64,000 nt of DNA from Hymenobacter negativus (GCF_017571495.1 NZ_JAGETZ010000004.1:552820-616819), one strand, 5' to 3'. Shown: positions 31,275 to 40,649, numbered from the stretch's first letter. Notes: generated by a model from the letters alone, not told the origin. Made by a program: numbers and translations.

Positions 31275-34200
31275 CTACCCGCCCTCCTTGGCGCGGTAGC
31301 CGGCCGTGGCAGCGCCCCGCGTAAGCTGCAGAAGCAGCTGACAGAGGTCAGCCTCTTCAAAAGGCTTCGTAACGCAGCCGTTCATCCCAGCGTCCAGATA
31401 ATGCTGGCGGTCGGCGTCGAAGGCATTGGCTGTGAGAGCAATGATGGGCACCGCCGCCCGCTGGGCATTGGGGTGCCGGCGAATAGCCGTAGTAACCTCC
31501 ACCCCGCTCAGGCCGGGCATGCGGATGTCGAGTAGCGCTGCGTCAAAGTCGTGGGCGCTGAGCTGGGCCAGGGCGTCGGTACCAGTGCCGACGGCTTCTA
31601 CCTGCACGCCCCAGTATTCAAGCAGTACGCGGGCAATCCACTGGTTCACTGCGTTGTCCTCGGCCAGCAGCACGCGCAGGCCGCGCAGGCCTTCGTAGCT
31701 GGTCGGCGCCGGTGGCTGGCTGGCCGGTGGCGCTTCGGTAGCCCGGGGCAGGGTGAGGGTGAACGAGAAGATGGTGCCCGCACCGGGCCGGCTGCACAGG
31801 CGGAGCATGCCGCCCATCTGCTGCACCAACTGTTCGCTGATGGCCAGCCCCAGTCCGGTGCCACCAAAGTGCCGGCTGGTATCGGAGCTGGCTTGGGCAA
31901 ATGATTCGAAGATACGCTCCTGCTGCTCCGGGGCAATGCCCAGGCCAGTATCCTGCACCCAAAAGCGCAGGCCGATGGTTTCGGGCGAAGTATGTACCAC
32001 GGCGGCACCGCAGCTCACCGTCCCTTCCTCGGTGAATTTAAGGGCATTGGAGAGCAGGTTGAGCAACACCTGGTGCAGGCGGTAAGCATCGCCCAGCACG
32101 CGGGTTTCGGGCAGCGGCTCTATTGTGAGCTGAATGCCTTTTTGGGTAGCCAGGGCGGCCATGGTTTGCCCGGCACTGTGTAGCAGCACAGCTACGTCGA
32201 AAGGCGCATGGTCGAGCTCCAGGTGGTGCGCCGTGATTTTGGCCAGGTCCAGTACGTCGTTTACCAGCGTGAGCAGGTGCTGGCCGGCGCGCTGCATGGT
32301 GGCCAGGTATTCCTGCTGGGCGGGGGTAAGGTCCGTTTTCTGAAGCAGCAGCGCCATGCCCAGCACCCCATTCAGGGGCGTGCGGATTTCATGGCTCATG
32401 CGGGCCAGGAATGCCTCTTTGGCTTGGGCATTGGCATCAGCCGCCTGTTGGGCCAGCTTGAGGTCGGTGATGTCGGTGCCTACCACGAGCACCTCGCGCT
32501 GGCTGCTGGTGCGGTCCAGTGGGCGAATGTGGACGTGCAGGTGGCAGGTCTCGCCCGATTTCATGATAAGCGGCAACTCAACGTCTAGGGGCTTTCGGGT
32601 TTCCATCACCTCTTGGCGCCAGGCCACCAGCTGCTGGATTTCATCCTGCACCGGCGTTTCTAGTTCCTGTAGGGGGTGGCGGTGCGAGCTGCGGACCGCC
32701 AGCGCATCGAAGGCTGCATTATTGAATACAACCTCCCCTGCCTGGTTCATCACATACAAAACGTTAGGCACCGTATCCACAATCAGGCGAATGAAATTCT
32801 GTTGCTCGCGCAGCAAGTTTTCGCTCTGGCGCTGGCGCTCCTCGGCAGCATAGCGGGCCGTGATGTCGATGCCCGAGCCCACCACCAGACGCAACGTGTC
32901 GTCGGGCGCAAATACGGCGCGTAACGTGCGCAGCACGCGCTTGGGTCCATTAGGGCCCGGTAATGTTTCCTCCCACGAGATATCCTTACGCAAGCGCACG
33001 GCCTGCTGGAAATACTGCTCCCGCATGGCCCCCATAATGGCCGGGCGCTGCCGGAATGCGAAGTATTCCGAGTTGGTCATGCCCAGGATTTGCTGGCGCA
33101 CGGTGGGGTCCGAAATTGAGGAGGGATTGATAAAAAGGTGCCGGTGCTCGGCATCGAATACGGCAATATCCACCGGCAGGTAATTGAGAATGGATTCGTA
33201 GAATTCCTGCTGGCGGGCCATCTGCTCTTCGGCCTGCTTGCTGGCCGTGATGTCGATACCCGAACCAATCAGAAACCGCAGCTTTCCGTCGGCATCGAAA
33301 ATTGGTCGCAGCTGACGCAGCAAAACGCCTTTTAACGGGCCATCCTCAATGGTTTCTTCCCAAAGCACCTCGCGCCGCTCGCGCACGGCCAGCTCAAAGT
33401 AGTGCCGGCGCTGCATTGCAATGGCAAGCGGCCGCTGATGATACTCGCAGGCTTCTTCGTTGGTTTTGCCCAGCATCCAAGCCCGGACGGTTGGGTTGGG
33501 CTCCACGGCCGGATTGGCAAACAGGTAGCGAAACTCCGCATCGACCACGGCCAACGCAATGGGCACCTGCTCCAGAATGGTTTCGTAGAACTCACGCTGC
33601 TCGATAAGGCGCTGCTCAGCCCGCCGCCACGCCGTGATATCGGTGAGGTAGAGGGTCACGAAAGCTTCGCCTGGCACGGCTACGGCCGTGCACAGAAAGT
33701 GCTGCCCGGCAATCAGCAATTCTTCCTGGTGCTGCCGGGCGCTGTGCAAGGCGGCATCGGCCAGGGCTACCCGGTGCTGCTGCCAGTCGGCGGGGGCCGT
33801 AGCGGCCAGGGCCTGCGCCAGCGGCTCGGCGGCAGGGTTGGCGTGCACTATCTGGCCGTAGGCATCGAGCCGCAGCACCGGGTTGGGGTTTTGCTGCGGA
33901 ATGAAGGACACGGTGCGTAACTGCGCCGCTCGCCGGTGGCGCTCGGTCACGTCGCGGTAGCAAATCAGGCGGCCGGCCTGCTCGTGGTCCATCACGAGGT
34001 AGTCGAGGGCTACAATGCGGCCATCAGCCAGCGTAAATTCCTCCTGCAGCACGGTCTGGCCCTGCTCGTGCAACGACCAGGCGCGGGCCGCAAAAGCCGC
34101 CGGGTCCCGGAAGCACTCGTCAATGCGCACTATGGCGGGTGCGGCGGCGGTATCGGTGCCCACGGGCTCGGCGGGCAGGCCAAACAACTCGCGAAACTGG

Positions 34201-34454
34201 GCATTCATGAGCTGCGTCTGGCCATCAGGGCCCAGCAGCAGCAGGCCCATGGGCAGGTTGTTGACCAATGCCGTTAGCTGGTTCTGGCAGTGCCGATGCT
34301 GGGCGGTGGTGTTCGCCAGCTGGCTCTCCAGGTCGGCTACGCGGGCGTTGGCGGCAGCCAGGGCCGCTACCAGCTGCTCCTCGCGCGATGCACCCGGCCC
34401 ATCACCTGACGGCCCAGCCCCGGCAACAGGCAAAAATGGCGGAAAGGCATCCAT
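31275..34454 (-). CDS. Hybrid histidine kinase with several PAS domains and a receiver domain
   Basis: 1059 residues, no membrane segment. A coiled N-terminus (VAALAAANARVADLESQLANT) is followed by about five PAS domains, seen from repeated openings such as VNNLPMGLLLLGPDGQTQLM, LEQVPIALAVVDAEFRYLF and LNYLPVDIAVFDAEHRHLF. HisKA carries the phosphorylated His in ARMSHEIRTPLNGV, and the ATPase domain has the G motifs VQDTGLGIAPEQ and GGTGLGLAIS. The C-terminal receiver has its Asp in LLDIRMPGLSG. It is a soluble multi-input sensor. The sigma-54 regulator follows on the same strand but has its own promoter, so pairing is likely but not proven. Confidence 0.93.
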   Translation of the reverse strand: MDAFPPFLPVAGAGPSGDGPGASREEQLVAALAAANARVADLESQLANTTAQHRHCQNQLTALVNNLPMGLLLLGPDGQTQLMNAQFRELFGLPAEPVGTDTAAAPAIVRIDECFRDPAAFAARAWSLHEQGQTVLQEEFTLADGRIVALDYLVMDHEQAGRLICYRDVTERHRRAAQLRTVSFIPQQNPNPVLRLDAYGQIVHANPAAEPLAQALAATAPADWQQHRVALADAALHSARQHQEELLIAGQHFLCTAVAVPGEAFVTLYLTDITAWRRAEQRLIEQREFYETILEQVPIALAVVDAEFRYLFANPAVEPNPTVRAWMLGKTNEEACEYHQRPLAIAMQRRHYFELAVRERREVLWEETIEDGPLKGVLLRQLRPIFDADGKLRFLIGSGIDITASKQAEEQMARQQEFYESILNYLPVDIAVFDAEHRHLFINPSSISDPTVRQQILGMTNSEYFAFRQRPAIMGAMREQYFQQAVRLRKDISWEETLPGPNGPKRVLRTLRAVFAPDDTLRLVVGSGIDITARYAAEERQRQSENLLREQQNFIRLIVDTVPNVLYVMNQAGEVVFNNAAFDALAVRSSHRHPLQELETPVQDEIQQLVAWRQEVMETRKPLDVELPLIMKSGETCHLHVHIRPLDRTSSQREVLVVGTDITDLKLAQQAADANAQAKEAFLARMSHEIRTPLNGVLGMALLLQKTDLTPAQQEYLATMQRAGQHLLTLVNDVLDLAKITAHHLELDHAPFDVAVLLHSAGQTMAALATQKGIQLTIEPLPETRVLGDAYRLHQVLLNLLSNALKFTEEGTVSCGAAVVHTSPETIGLRFWVQDTGLGIAPEQQERIFESFAQASSDTSRHFGGTGLGLAISEQLVQQMGGMLRLCSRPGAGTIFSFTLTLPRATEAPPASQPPAPTSYEGLRGLRVLLAEDNAVNQWIARVLLEYWGVQVEAVGTGTDALAQLSAHDFDAALLDIRMPGLSGVEVTTAIRRHPNAQRAAVPIIALTANAFDADRQHYLDAGMNGCVTKPFEEADLCQLLLQLTRGAATAGYRAKEGG

Positions 34455-34862
34455 CGCGGCACAGATAATAAACTATAGGTCAAATCAATACCAGAAAGCT
34501 AAACCTCAACCTTTGAAGAGGAAGCAATGAGCATTTCACGCGTTTTATTTCGCGGCTGCCGGCCTGCTAAAGGTATAAGAAAGCCCGCAGATATTGGCGG
34601 GCAGAAACACGCTGGCTGCCGGTTTCCTTCCCGCGCTGGTAGTACGTAAAATGCCGCGTTGGGTGCTCGTATTTGAGCACACGCTGATGATGAAAACCCC
34701 AATTAAAATTGGCTCAAATGCGGGCATCACCCCAGCGCCTGCTTACTACCAGATTAGGGCTGCTGCCGTTGAGATTGAAGCCAGCGCCGACGGTCACGCA
34801 TGCCGGCTAAGCCAGACTTTATAGAGTGGCCATGCAGCGACAAACCTGTTGCCGCTACGCGG
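34455..34862. other. 408-base gap without a convincing gene
   Basis: A 76-codon frame on plus (34594-34824) lacks a recognisable start context, family or composition, and I do not call it. No long inverted repeat or terminator with a T tract was seen. Confidence 0.4.
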
Positions 34863-35237
34863 CTACTCTACCAACTGTGCAAACAGCCGCGTCAGCGTTT
34901 CGGCCGCGTCGGGGCAGCGGCCGGGGTGCACCGGCGAGCTTTGCACCACCGTGCTGCGCGTGGCCGTGAGCCAGCGAAATCGCTCGGCAATTGGCAATTG
35001 GCCGATGACGCCGCCAGTGGCCCGGCCCCGGCAAATGCGCTCAAAAGCCTGCAAACGGGCCGTTATTTCCTCCAAATCCAGTTCCGGCGCCACGGCCCGC
35101 AGCTTGGCTTCGGGCAGCGCAAAGCGAGTTTCGAGAAAGCCCAACGAACGGCAGTACACAATGACGCCCACGTTCAGAAACTCTTCGCGCTCCACGCGGG
35201 GCACCACGCGGAGCACGGCGTACTCAAATAAGTGCAT
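34863..35237 (-). CDS. DUF3037 protein, partner of the HipA-like kinase
   Basis: 124 residues from the ATG at 35237. The N-terminus MHLFEYAVLRVVPRVEREEF with NVGVIVYCRSLGFLETRF is the hallmark of the DUF3037 family. No membrane or signal segments. Its start overlaps the end of the HipA-like kinase gene by 14 bases, so translation is coupled. DUF3037 genes often sit beside HipA-like kinase genes, which suggests a partner or regulator, but the biochemical role is unknown. Confidence 0.85.
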   Translation of the reverse strand: MHLFEYAVLRVVPRVEREEFLNVGVIVYCRSLGFLETRFALPEAKLRAVAPELDLEEITARLQAFERICRGRATGGVIGQLPIAERFRWLTATRSTVVQSSPVHPGRCPDAAETLTRLFAQLVE

Positions 35238-36018
35238 GGCGGGCATCCTGGGCTTCCTGAACAAAGGTTTCTGAGGCCGCAAGACGGGCTTCGAGGAAGC
35301 GCACGTAGTCGGCGCGCTGGGCCTCGGGCGAGGTGTCGCCGTTGGTCAGCCACTCGTCGGGCACCAGCGCCACAATGGCGCGAAGGATTTCGGGCGTGAG
35401 CCGGGCCTTGTACTCGGCATCCACGGTGGCTAGCTCGCTGGCTTGTGGCAGCAGGACGTGGGTTTTAATCTGGGGAAACAGGCGGGGGCGCGGTGCGGCC
35501 CACTCCGGGCCGGCGTGGTGCACATAGAGGGCGGCACCGTGGTCGATGAGCCACAGCTCTTTATGCCACATCAGCATGTTGGTGTTGCGGGCGGTGCGGT
35601 CCACGTTCAGCGTCAGCATATCCAGCCACACGATTTGGGAGGCCAGATGCGGTTCCACGGTGGTCACCAGCGAGTCGAAAGTGATGGCACCAGAGAGGTA
35701 GTGCAGGGCCAAGTTGCGGCCGGTGCTGCCCTGCAGCAGGTCCTGGATTTCCTCGTCGGGCTCGGTGCGGCCGAAGGATTCGTCCAGCTCGCAAAACACC
35801 AGCTCGGGCATGCGCAGGCCCAGGGCACGGGCTATTTCGCCCACAATCAGCTCGGCAATCAAGGCCTTTACGCCCTGCCCGGCCCCCCGAAATTTCACCA
35901 CGTAAAGGAAGCCATCGTCGGCCTCCATGAGGCCGGGCAGGGAGCCACCCTCACGCAAGGGGGCCACGTAGCGCGTGAGGGTAACGGTGCGGAGTTCGGG
36001 GGCAGCGGTGGCCGGCAT
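35224..36018 (-). CDS. HipA-like kinase family protein
   Basis: 264 residues from the ATG at 36018 (MPATAAPELRTVTLTRYV). The order of motifs resembles the compact HipA-like kinase fold: a glycine loop region (REGGSLPGLMEADDG) and a strand with the ATP-binding lysine (LYVVKFRG), then the catalytic stretch LDMLTLNVDRTARNTNML, where D is the likely base and N binds metal, and the metal Asp in LWLIDHGAALY. It lacks the N-terminal subdomain of full HipA and the HipB repressor partner; DUF3037 takes that place. Target unknown. A longer N-terminus from 36129 is possible. Confidence 0.8.
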   Translation of the reverse strand: MPATAAPELRTVTLTRYVAPLREGGSLPGLMEADDGFLYVVKFRGAGQGVKALIAELIVGEIARALGLRMPELVFCELDESFGRTEPDEEIQDLLQGSTGRNLALHYLSGAITFDSLVTTVEPHLASQIVWLDMLTLNVDRTARNTNMLMWHKELWLIDHGAALYVHHAGPEWAAPRPRLFPQIKTHVLLPQASELATVDAEYKARLTPEILRAIVALVPDEWLTNGDTSPEAQRADYVRFLEARLAASETFVQEAQDARHALI

Positions 36019-36255
36019 GCGAAGCAAAATGGAGAGTACAGCGACTGCAAAGAACGGCATACAGGGCGTTTTGCCCGGCGTTCTTTTTACTGTTCGGCTA
36101 ACAAGCCTTGTTGGCCCTCGCCAGCCCATTGCGGTGTGCTTCGTTGAGAAGTTGTCAGAATGAAGGAGGCGGATGGAGGCGACTTTCCTAAAGCATGCGC
36201 TTATGTCAAGGCATGCTATTGTGCTTGGGAGATTGTGGGCAAGTTTAGCATTTAG

Positions 36256-36561
36256 CAGGAAATTGCTCAGCCCGTAGCCCCGACCGACCTAGTGCCGGTT
36301 ATTGAGGACGTGCAACAGGACCTGCAGCCGTTGCTGGCCGAAACCGGCGGGCAACTGCAGGTGAACGTGGCAGAATGCCCCACGCTGGTGGTATCTGAGA
36401 AGAACCTGCGCAGCATTCTGTACAACCTGGTCAGCAATACGGAGGGCTCGGGCATTGGCTTGTATATGGTGAAGAAGATGGTGGAAAATGCGGGCGGTAC
36501 CATTTCGGCGCAGAGCCGCCCGGACCAAGAATCTGTGTTCAAGGCCTTGTTTCCGGCTTAG
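36256..36561 (+). pseudogene. Remnant of a histidine kinase, with internal deletion
   Basis: The frame opens after a TAG at 36253 and reads EIAQPVAPTDLVPVIEDVQQ, then VSEKNLRSILYNLVSNT, the N box of a kinase ATPase domain. It then jumps straight to EGSGIGLYMVKKMVENAGG, the G2 box. The segment between, which should hold the G1 motif and F box (about 60 codons), is absent, as are the phosphorylated His and all sensor domains. The remaining frame is intact to a stop at 36561. It cannot bind ATP normally and is most likely a decayed partner of the response regulator that follows 68 bases later. Confidence 0.75.
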
Positions 36562-36629
36562 GCGGCGCAACTACCAGCCACTTCGGCCGTACCAATGGCC
36601 AGCCGGCTTACCACGGCTACCCACCCACT

Positions 36630-37049
36630 ATGCCCCAACTTTCCAGCATTATGTTGGTGGACGACGACACGACCACCAACTTCCTGAACGAAACCCTCAT
36701 CAAGCGCCTGGGCATTGCCCAGCATCTGCACGTTGCCGAAAACGGCGCCGAGGCCTTGCAAACCCTGCATCAGACCTGCGTGCCGCCCAGCAACAGTTGC
36801 CCCAACCTCATACTGCTAGACATGAAAATGCCCATCATGAGCGGCATTGAGTTTCTGGAAGCCTACGCTCAGTTGCCGCTCGCCCGGCAGCAAAGCATTG
36901 TCATTGTGATGCTCACCACCTCGATGCTGCCGAGTGACATGGAGCGGGTGCAGCAGCTGCCCGTGGCGGGGGTGCTGAATAAACCCCTTACCAAGGAGAA
37001 GCTTCAGGCCGTGGTAGCAGAACATTTCGGCGAGGTATCGGCGAGTTAA
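36630..37049 (+). CDS. Single-domain response regulator
   Basis: 139 residues, receiver domain only. Acidic residues in LVDDDTTT (11-13), the phosphorylated D64 in LLDMKMPIMSG, T96 in MLTTSM and K118 in LNKPLTKEK. It follows the kinase remnant in the same direction, so it was probably paired with it. Its closest relative in the window is the regulator at 537-947. Without an output domain it must act by binding partners or by phosphorelay from another kinase. Confidence 0.9.
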   Translation: MPQLSSIMLVDDDTTTNFLNETLIKRLGIAQHLHVAENGAEALQTLHQTCVPPSNSCPNLILLDMKMPIMSGIEFLEAYAQLPLARQQSIVIVMLTTSMLPSDMERVQQLPVAGVLNKPLTKEKLQAVVAEHFGEVSAS

Positions 37050-37182
37050 AGCGGTTTCGGCATCAATGGCAAGTAGCGCGAACTTTCAGTTCGTGTCCCC
37101 GCGCCGCTTAGTAGTTCTTCCAAGACGCGAACTGAAAGTTCGCGCTACAGCCCGGCCGGTACGTGGATGCCGAAACGGCTCT
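37050..37182. repeat. Nested inverted-repeat element
   Basis: Outer arms AGCGGTTTCGGCATC and GATGCCGAAACGGCT; inner arms TAGCGCGAACTTTCAGTTCG and its near-exact mirror. Total about 133 bases. The stretch to the next gene (37183-37384) holds nothing clear. Confidence 0.9.
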
Positions 37183-37384
37183 AAAGCAGGCTTCAGGCTG
37201 GAGTCTGTTTCCTAGTCTGACGACACGTTCAGCCAGTTAATGCAACACGCTGCTGTTCAAAAGGGCACCAGTCCAAGACGCACTTTGTGGTCCCAACACC
37301 GAGGTGCGAATTGCGGTAAAGCAAACGGTGTATCGGCAATCAGGTCTTTCGCTCCCGCCTGATGCGCGGGATATCAGTCCAGGC

Positions 37385-38857
37385 TTACAACGCGCCGAGT
37401 TTGCGGAGATGCGCCACAGCATTGTCGTTCTTCGGATTCAGGGTCAGGGAGCGGCGGTAATTTTCGATGGCCTGCGGCTTGGCACCGGTGCTTTCGTAAG
37501 TTTCGGCCAAGCTGTCGTAGGTATTCCACCCCTTGGGGAATAGGCTCACGTTCAACTGGAACAACGCCAGCGCCCGTTGCGGCTGGCCTTGCCGCAGTTC
37601 GCGGTAGCCCCAGGTATTCACGTAATCCTCGGTGAGGTGCAGCTCGGGATGCTTCTTTTTTACGGCCGCCACCACGTCGGGAGCATGGTCATAATTACTA
37701 GCAGCTAGCGCCTGCCGGAGCGCTTGCAGAGCGGGCGGCACACCATACAAAGCTTCCTTAATCTGCTCGGCGGTGGCACCCAGGCTGCCCTGTGTGTTCT
37801 CATCCGACTCGTTGGCCAGCAGCACAATGCCGTATTTCAACTCCGGATAAAGCTCGCAGTAGCTGGCGTAACCGAAGGTGCCGCCCGAATGCTGGAGCGT
37901 CCGCTTACTATCCACCGTCTTTTCCAGGTTCCAGTTGAAACCGATGGCCTGTTCGTCGAGTTGGCCCCAGGTGGGCTGGTGGGCCAGCACCACGGCTTTG
38001 TCCGACTCGGCCAGCTGGTATTGCAGGTATTTCACCAAGTCGGCCGGGGTGTAGCGCAGGCCTCCGGCCGCCAGCGCAGTTTCTATGGTGATGTTGGGCA
38101 TGGCAGTGCCTTTCCCGTCATAGCCGGTGGCTTTCGGGCCCGTACCCGTCGGCCCGGCCAAGTGCAGCGGCTGGTTGATGTAGCGTGCCAGCAGGTCGGC
38201 GCAGGACGTTTTATACACGCTTTCCAGGATGTAGGCCAGCAACTGCGTAGCTACGTTGGAATGGCGCGGCAGCAGGCCGGGCACGGTGTCTAGGCGGGCT
38301 TGGTGCAGGTCGGCCAGGAAGTTCTGCTTGGTGTAGCCGCGCATGTTTTTCACCGCCAGAAAAGCCACCGAATCAGGGTTGGCGCGCCGGAATAGGTTTT
38401 CGGGCAAATTATCCGGCAGCCGGGAAGTGGTATTGGCCAGGTGCACCAGCTTAATGGGCTGCCCACCGAAAGCCAGGTTCGGGTAAGCCCCCGGCAGGTA
38501 TTTGCGGATGTCGTCGTTCAGGTTCACTCGCTTCTCCAGCACCGCGTGGGCCAGCAGCAGGCTGGTAAACGTCTTGCTGATGGACCCAATTTCATACACC
38601 GTGTTTTGCGTCGCTACCTGTGCTTTCCCCTTCTCCACAGTTCCGAAATTGTAGAAGTAGGACTGGCCATTCCTGAGGATGCCAATGGACAGGCCTACCC
38701 GGCCCGGCTGCTTCATAAACGCCGTCCCTAGCCGTTGCACCACGGTGTCCATTCGGGCTTTTGCATCGGCCGGCGGCGCGGTTTGCACCTGTCCGGCAGC
38801 AGTTCCCAGCGTTAAGGCCAACAGGCTAGTGAGGGTGAGAAATCGGATAGCAGGCAT
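37385..38857 (-). CDS. Serine hydrolase of the beta-lactamase / penicillin-binding family with TPR-like tail
   Basis: 490 residues with a signal peptide (MPAIRFLTLTSLLALTLGTAAG). The class C-type active site SISK (in YEIGSISKTF) supplies the nucleophilic serine and lysine, and HSGGTFGY is the third motif. The second motif is less clear (near LLAYILESVY). The last 120 residues (from about ALRQALAASNYDHAP) form helices like TPR repeats, ending YRRSLTLNPKNDNAVAHL. Such exported esterase/peptidase proteins are common in Bacteroidota; the substrate is unknown and antibiotic resistance should not be assumed. Confidence 0.88.
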   Translation of the reverse strand: MPAIRFLTLTSLLALTLGTAAGQVQTAPPADAKARMDTVVQRLGTAFMKQPGRVGLSIGILRNGQSYFYNFGTVEKGKAQVATQNTVYEIGSISKTFTSLLLAHAVLEKRVNLNDDIRKYLPGAYPNLAFGGQPIKLVHLANTTSRLPDNLPENLFRRANPDSVAFLAVKNMRGYTKQNFLADLHQARLDTVPGLLPRHSNVATQLLAYILESVYKTSCADLLARYINQPLHLAGPTGTGPKATGYDGKGTAMPNITIETALAAGGLRYTPADLVKYLQYQLAESDKAVVLAHQPTWGQLDEQAIGFNWNLEKTVDSKRTLQHSGGTFGYASYCELYPELKYGIVLLANESDENTQGSLGATAEQIKEALYGVPPALQALRQALAASNYDHAPDVVAAVKKKHPELHLTEDYVNTWGYRELRQGQPQRALALFQLNVSLFPKGWNTYDSLAETYESTGAKPQAIENYRRSLTLNPKNDNAVAHLRKLGAL

Positions 38858-38918
38858 GCGAATGGCAGATTGAATTTATTTCGGGAAGCAATGCTGAGGG
38901 CTAATGAATATGGCCCAC

Positions 38919-39761
38919 TTATTTGGCCTTGCGCAGGTAGATATTGCCATTGAAGGTTTTCATCGTTACTTCGGCACCGCCGCCGTTGATTTTGCCGTAG
39001 GTCCAGTCATCGGTGCTGAGGCGGGAGACGCCGTTTTGGGCAGAGCGGGTCACTTTGGGCTGGCCCTTGCTCAGGGCCACATCGAAGTCGCTGTAAACGC
39101 TGCCTCGTTCCGATTTCATTTTGAGGGCAGCGCTGGCACTGGCAGGCAGCGTCACATCCACCTTCCCATTGAGGGTGGAAAAGGCCATGGGCGCACCGGC
39201 AGTTATGCTGGCAAATGTGGCGATGAGGTCGCCATTTACGGTATTGGCGACGGCAGAACCGGCCACTTGCAGGAGCTTGATGTCGCCGTTCACGTTGGTT
39301 ACTTCCAGCTCGCCGGCCACATTCTCAACGGATATGTCGCCTTCGTTCACAGTGCTCACTTTGAGCGAAAAATTCCGGGGAACCTTGATGGCCAAATCAA
39401 TCGGGCCTTTCCAGGATTCGGTGCTTATTTCGACGTGGTTGTTTTTCTCTTCAGCCGTCAGGTTAAGGCTGTTGCCGGCCGGAATCCGCCGCAGGCCCGT
39501 GGCCAAAGCGGGGGTGGCTGTACGGTTTTTGCTAGGCCGGGCCGTGGCATCAATCACCACGTCTTTGCCGCTGTAGCTCGTCACCTGAATGCTGCCGTGC
39601 ACGAGGCTCACTTCCAGCGAACCCGGCTTGCCAGGTGCGCTGAGCGCCACGGTCAGTTGCTCCTTGGTGGCATCCTGCGCCCGGCCCGGCAAGGCTGTGC
39701 CAAGGAGCAGAAACACCACGCCAATACACCAACTAATTTTATTATGAAGTAAATACATCAT
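38919..39761 (-). CDS. DUF4097-family beta-repeat protein (cassette A, gene 4)
   Basis: 280 residues from the ATG at 39761. Signal peptide ending LLLGTALPGRAQ. The mature protein is a row of short beta repeats with a recurring GDI/GDL/GKV pattern (TVNEGDISVENVAGELEVTNVNGDIKLLQVAGSAVANTV), typical of DUF4097 adhesin-like right-handed beta structures. It ends GNIYLRKAK, like two of its three relatives here. It is the last gene of a four-gene unit with an ECF sigma and anti-sigma factor. It probably acts in or outside the envelope; no enzyme function is suggested. Confidence 0.88.
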   Translation of the reverse strand: MMYLLHNKISWCIGVVFLLLGTALPGRAQDATKEQLTVALSAPGKPGSLEVSLVHGSIQVTSYSGKDVVIDATARPSKNRTATPALATGLRRIPAGNSLNLTAEEKNNHVEISTESWKGPIDLAIKVPRNFSLKVSTVNEGDISVENVAGELEVTNVNGDIKLLQVAGSAVANTVNGDLIATFASITAGAPMAFSTLNGKVDVTLPASASAALKMKSERGSVYSDFDVALSKGQPKVTRSAQNGVSRLSTDDWTYGKINGGGAEVTMKTFNGNIYLRKAK

Positions 39762-39779
39762 TGTCAAAGAAATAAATTG

Positions 39780-40649
39780 TTACTGTTTGGTAATGGTCAC
39801 GTCGCCGTTCAGGGTTTCGAAGCGCAGGTCGGGGCCGCCTTTGCCGATGCGCACGGCCGTGTCTTTGCTGAGTTTGTACACCGTGCCATCGCCTTGGTTC
39901 TGCTTGTTTTTGGTAACCTGCACCGGCAGCATTTCCGCGTTCGGAAAATCGGTGTAAAACTCGCCGTGCATGCTTTTGAAGTGCAGGTTGGCCCCGAGGC
40001 TGGCCGGGTACTGCACCTTAATCTGGCCATTGATGGTGTGGTACGACGACGCACCGGGCGGATTGGCCGCGTAGGCTGCCTCCACATTGCCGTTCACGGT
40101 GTGGGCCTGGGTGGTGCCCTTCACGTTGCGTAGCGTGATGGGGCCGTTCACGTTGCCGGCGTTCAGCAGGCCGGTCACGTCCTGCACCAGCACCTTGCCG
40201 TTGTTCACGGTCGAAACGTGTAGATTGAGCTGATACGGCACTTTCACCACGTAGTCGATATCGTAATTGTAGTCGATGTGCACGTGCTCCGAACGGTTAT
40301 GCTCGTTGTGCGGGCGCGAGTCGTAGGGCGCGGCCATGTACACCACCACGCTGTCGCCGTGCTGCGCAAAGCCCAGCTTCAACTCGCTTTTGCCAAGTGC
40401 CAGGGTCTTGGCATCGTTGGCACTGATGGTTTGGGTGGCTTCGACCAGGATTTTATTGCCCGCGTAGCCCTGCACGGTCACCGAGCCGCTGATGTTGTAG
40501 AGGGCCAGCGTGCTCCGCGCAGCGTCGGCCGTCAGCGCAAACTCACGGCTGATTTTCTCTTCCGATTTAAAGCCCTGGGCCCGAAGGCAGCCGCTGTTAC
40601 ACAGCAAGAGCAGGGCGCTCAGCCCGAGGGAAAACATGCGTTTGGTCAT
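39780..40649 (-). CDS. DUF4097-family beta-repeat protein (cassette A, gene 3)
   Basis: 289 residues. The N-terminus MTKRMFSLGLSALLLLCNSGC carries a lipobox-like NSGC. Beta repeats with the same pattern as its neighbour (STVNNGKVLVQDVTGLLNAGNVNGPITLRNVKGTTQAHTVNGNVEAAY) follow. A His-rich acidic insertion (HNEHNRSEHVHIDYNYD) is not shared with the others. Its start overlaps the 3' end of the anti-sigma gene by 53 bases, which ties their translation together. It lies 18 bases before the next DUF4097 gene. Confidence 0.87.
   Translation of the reverse strand: MTKRMFSLGLSALLLLCNSGCLRAQGFKSEEKISREFALTADAARSTLALYNISGSVTVQGYAGNKILVEATQTISANDAKTLALGKSELKLGFAQHGDSVVVYMAAPYDSRPHNEHNRSEHVHIDYNYDIDYVVKVPYQLNLHVSTVNNGKVLVQDVTGLLNAGNVNGPITLRNVKGTTQAHTVNGNVEAAYAANPPGASSYHTINGQIKVQYPASLGANLHFKSMHGEFYTDFPNAEMLPVQVTKNKQNQGDGTVYKLSKDTAVRIGKGGPDLRFETLNGDVTITKQ

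Noticed and set aside
34594..34824. 76-codon frame on plus in the 34455-34862 gap
   Set aside because: No signal, domain, start context or neighbour support; too weak to list as a gene.
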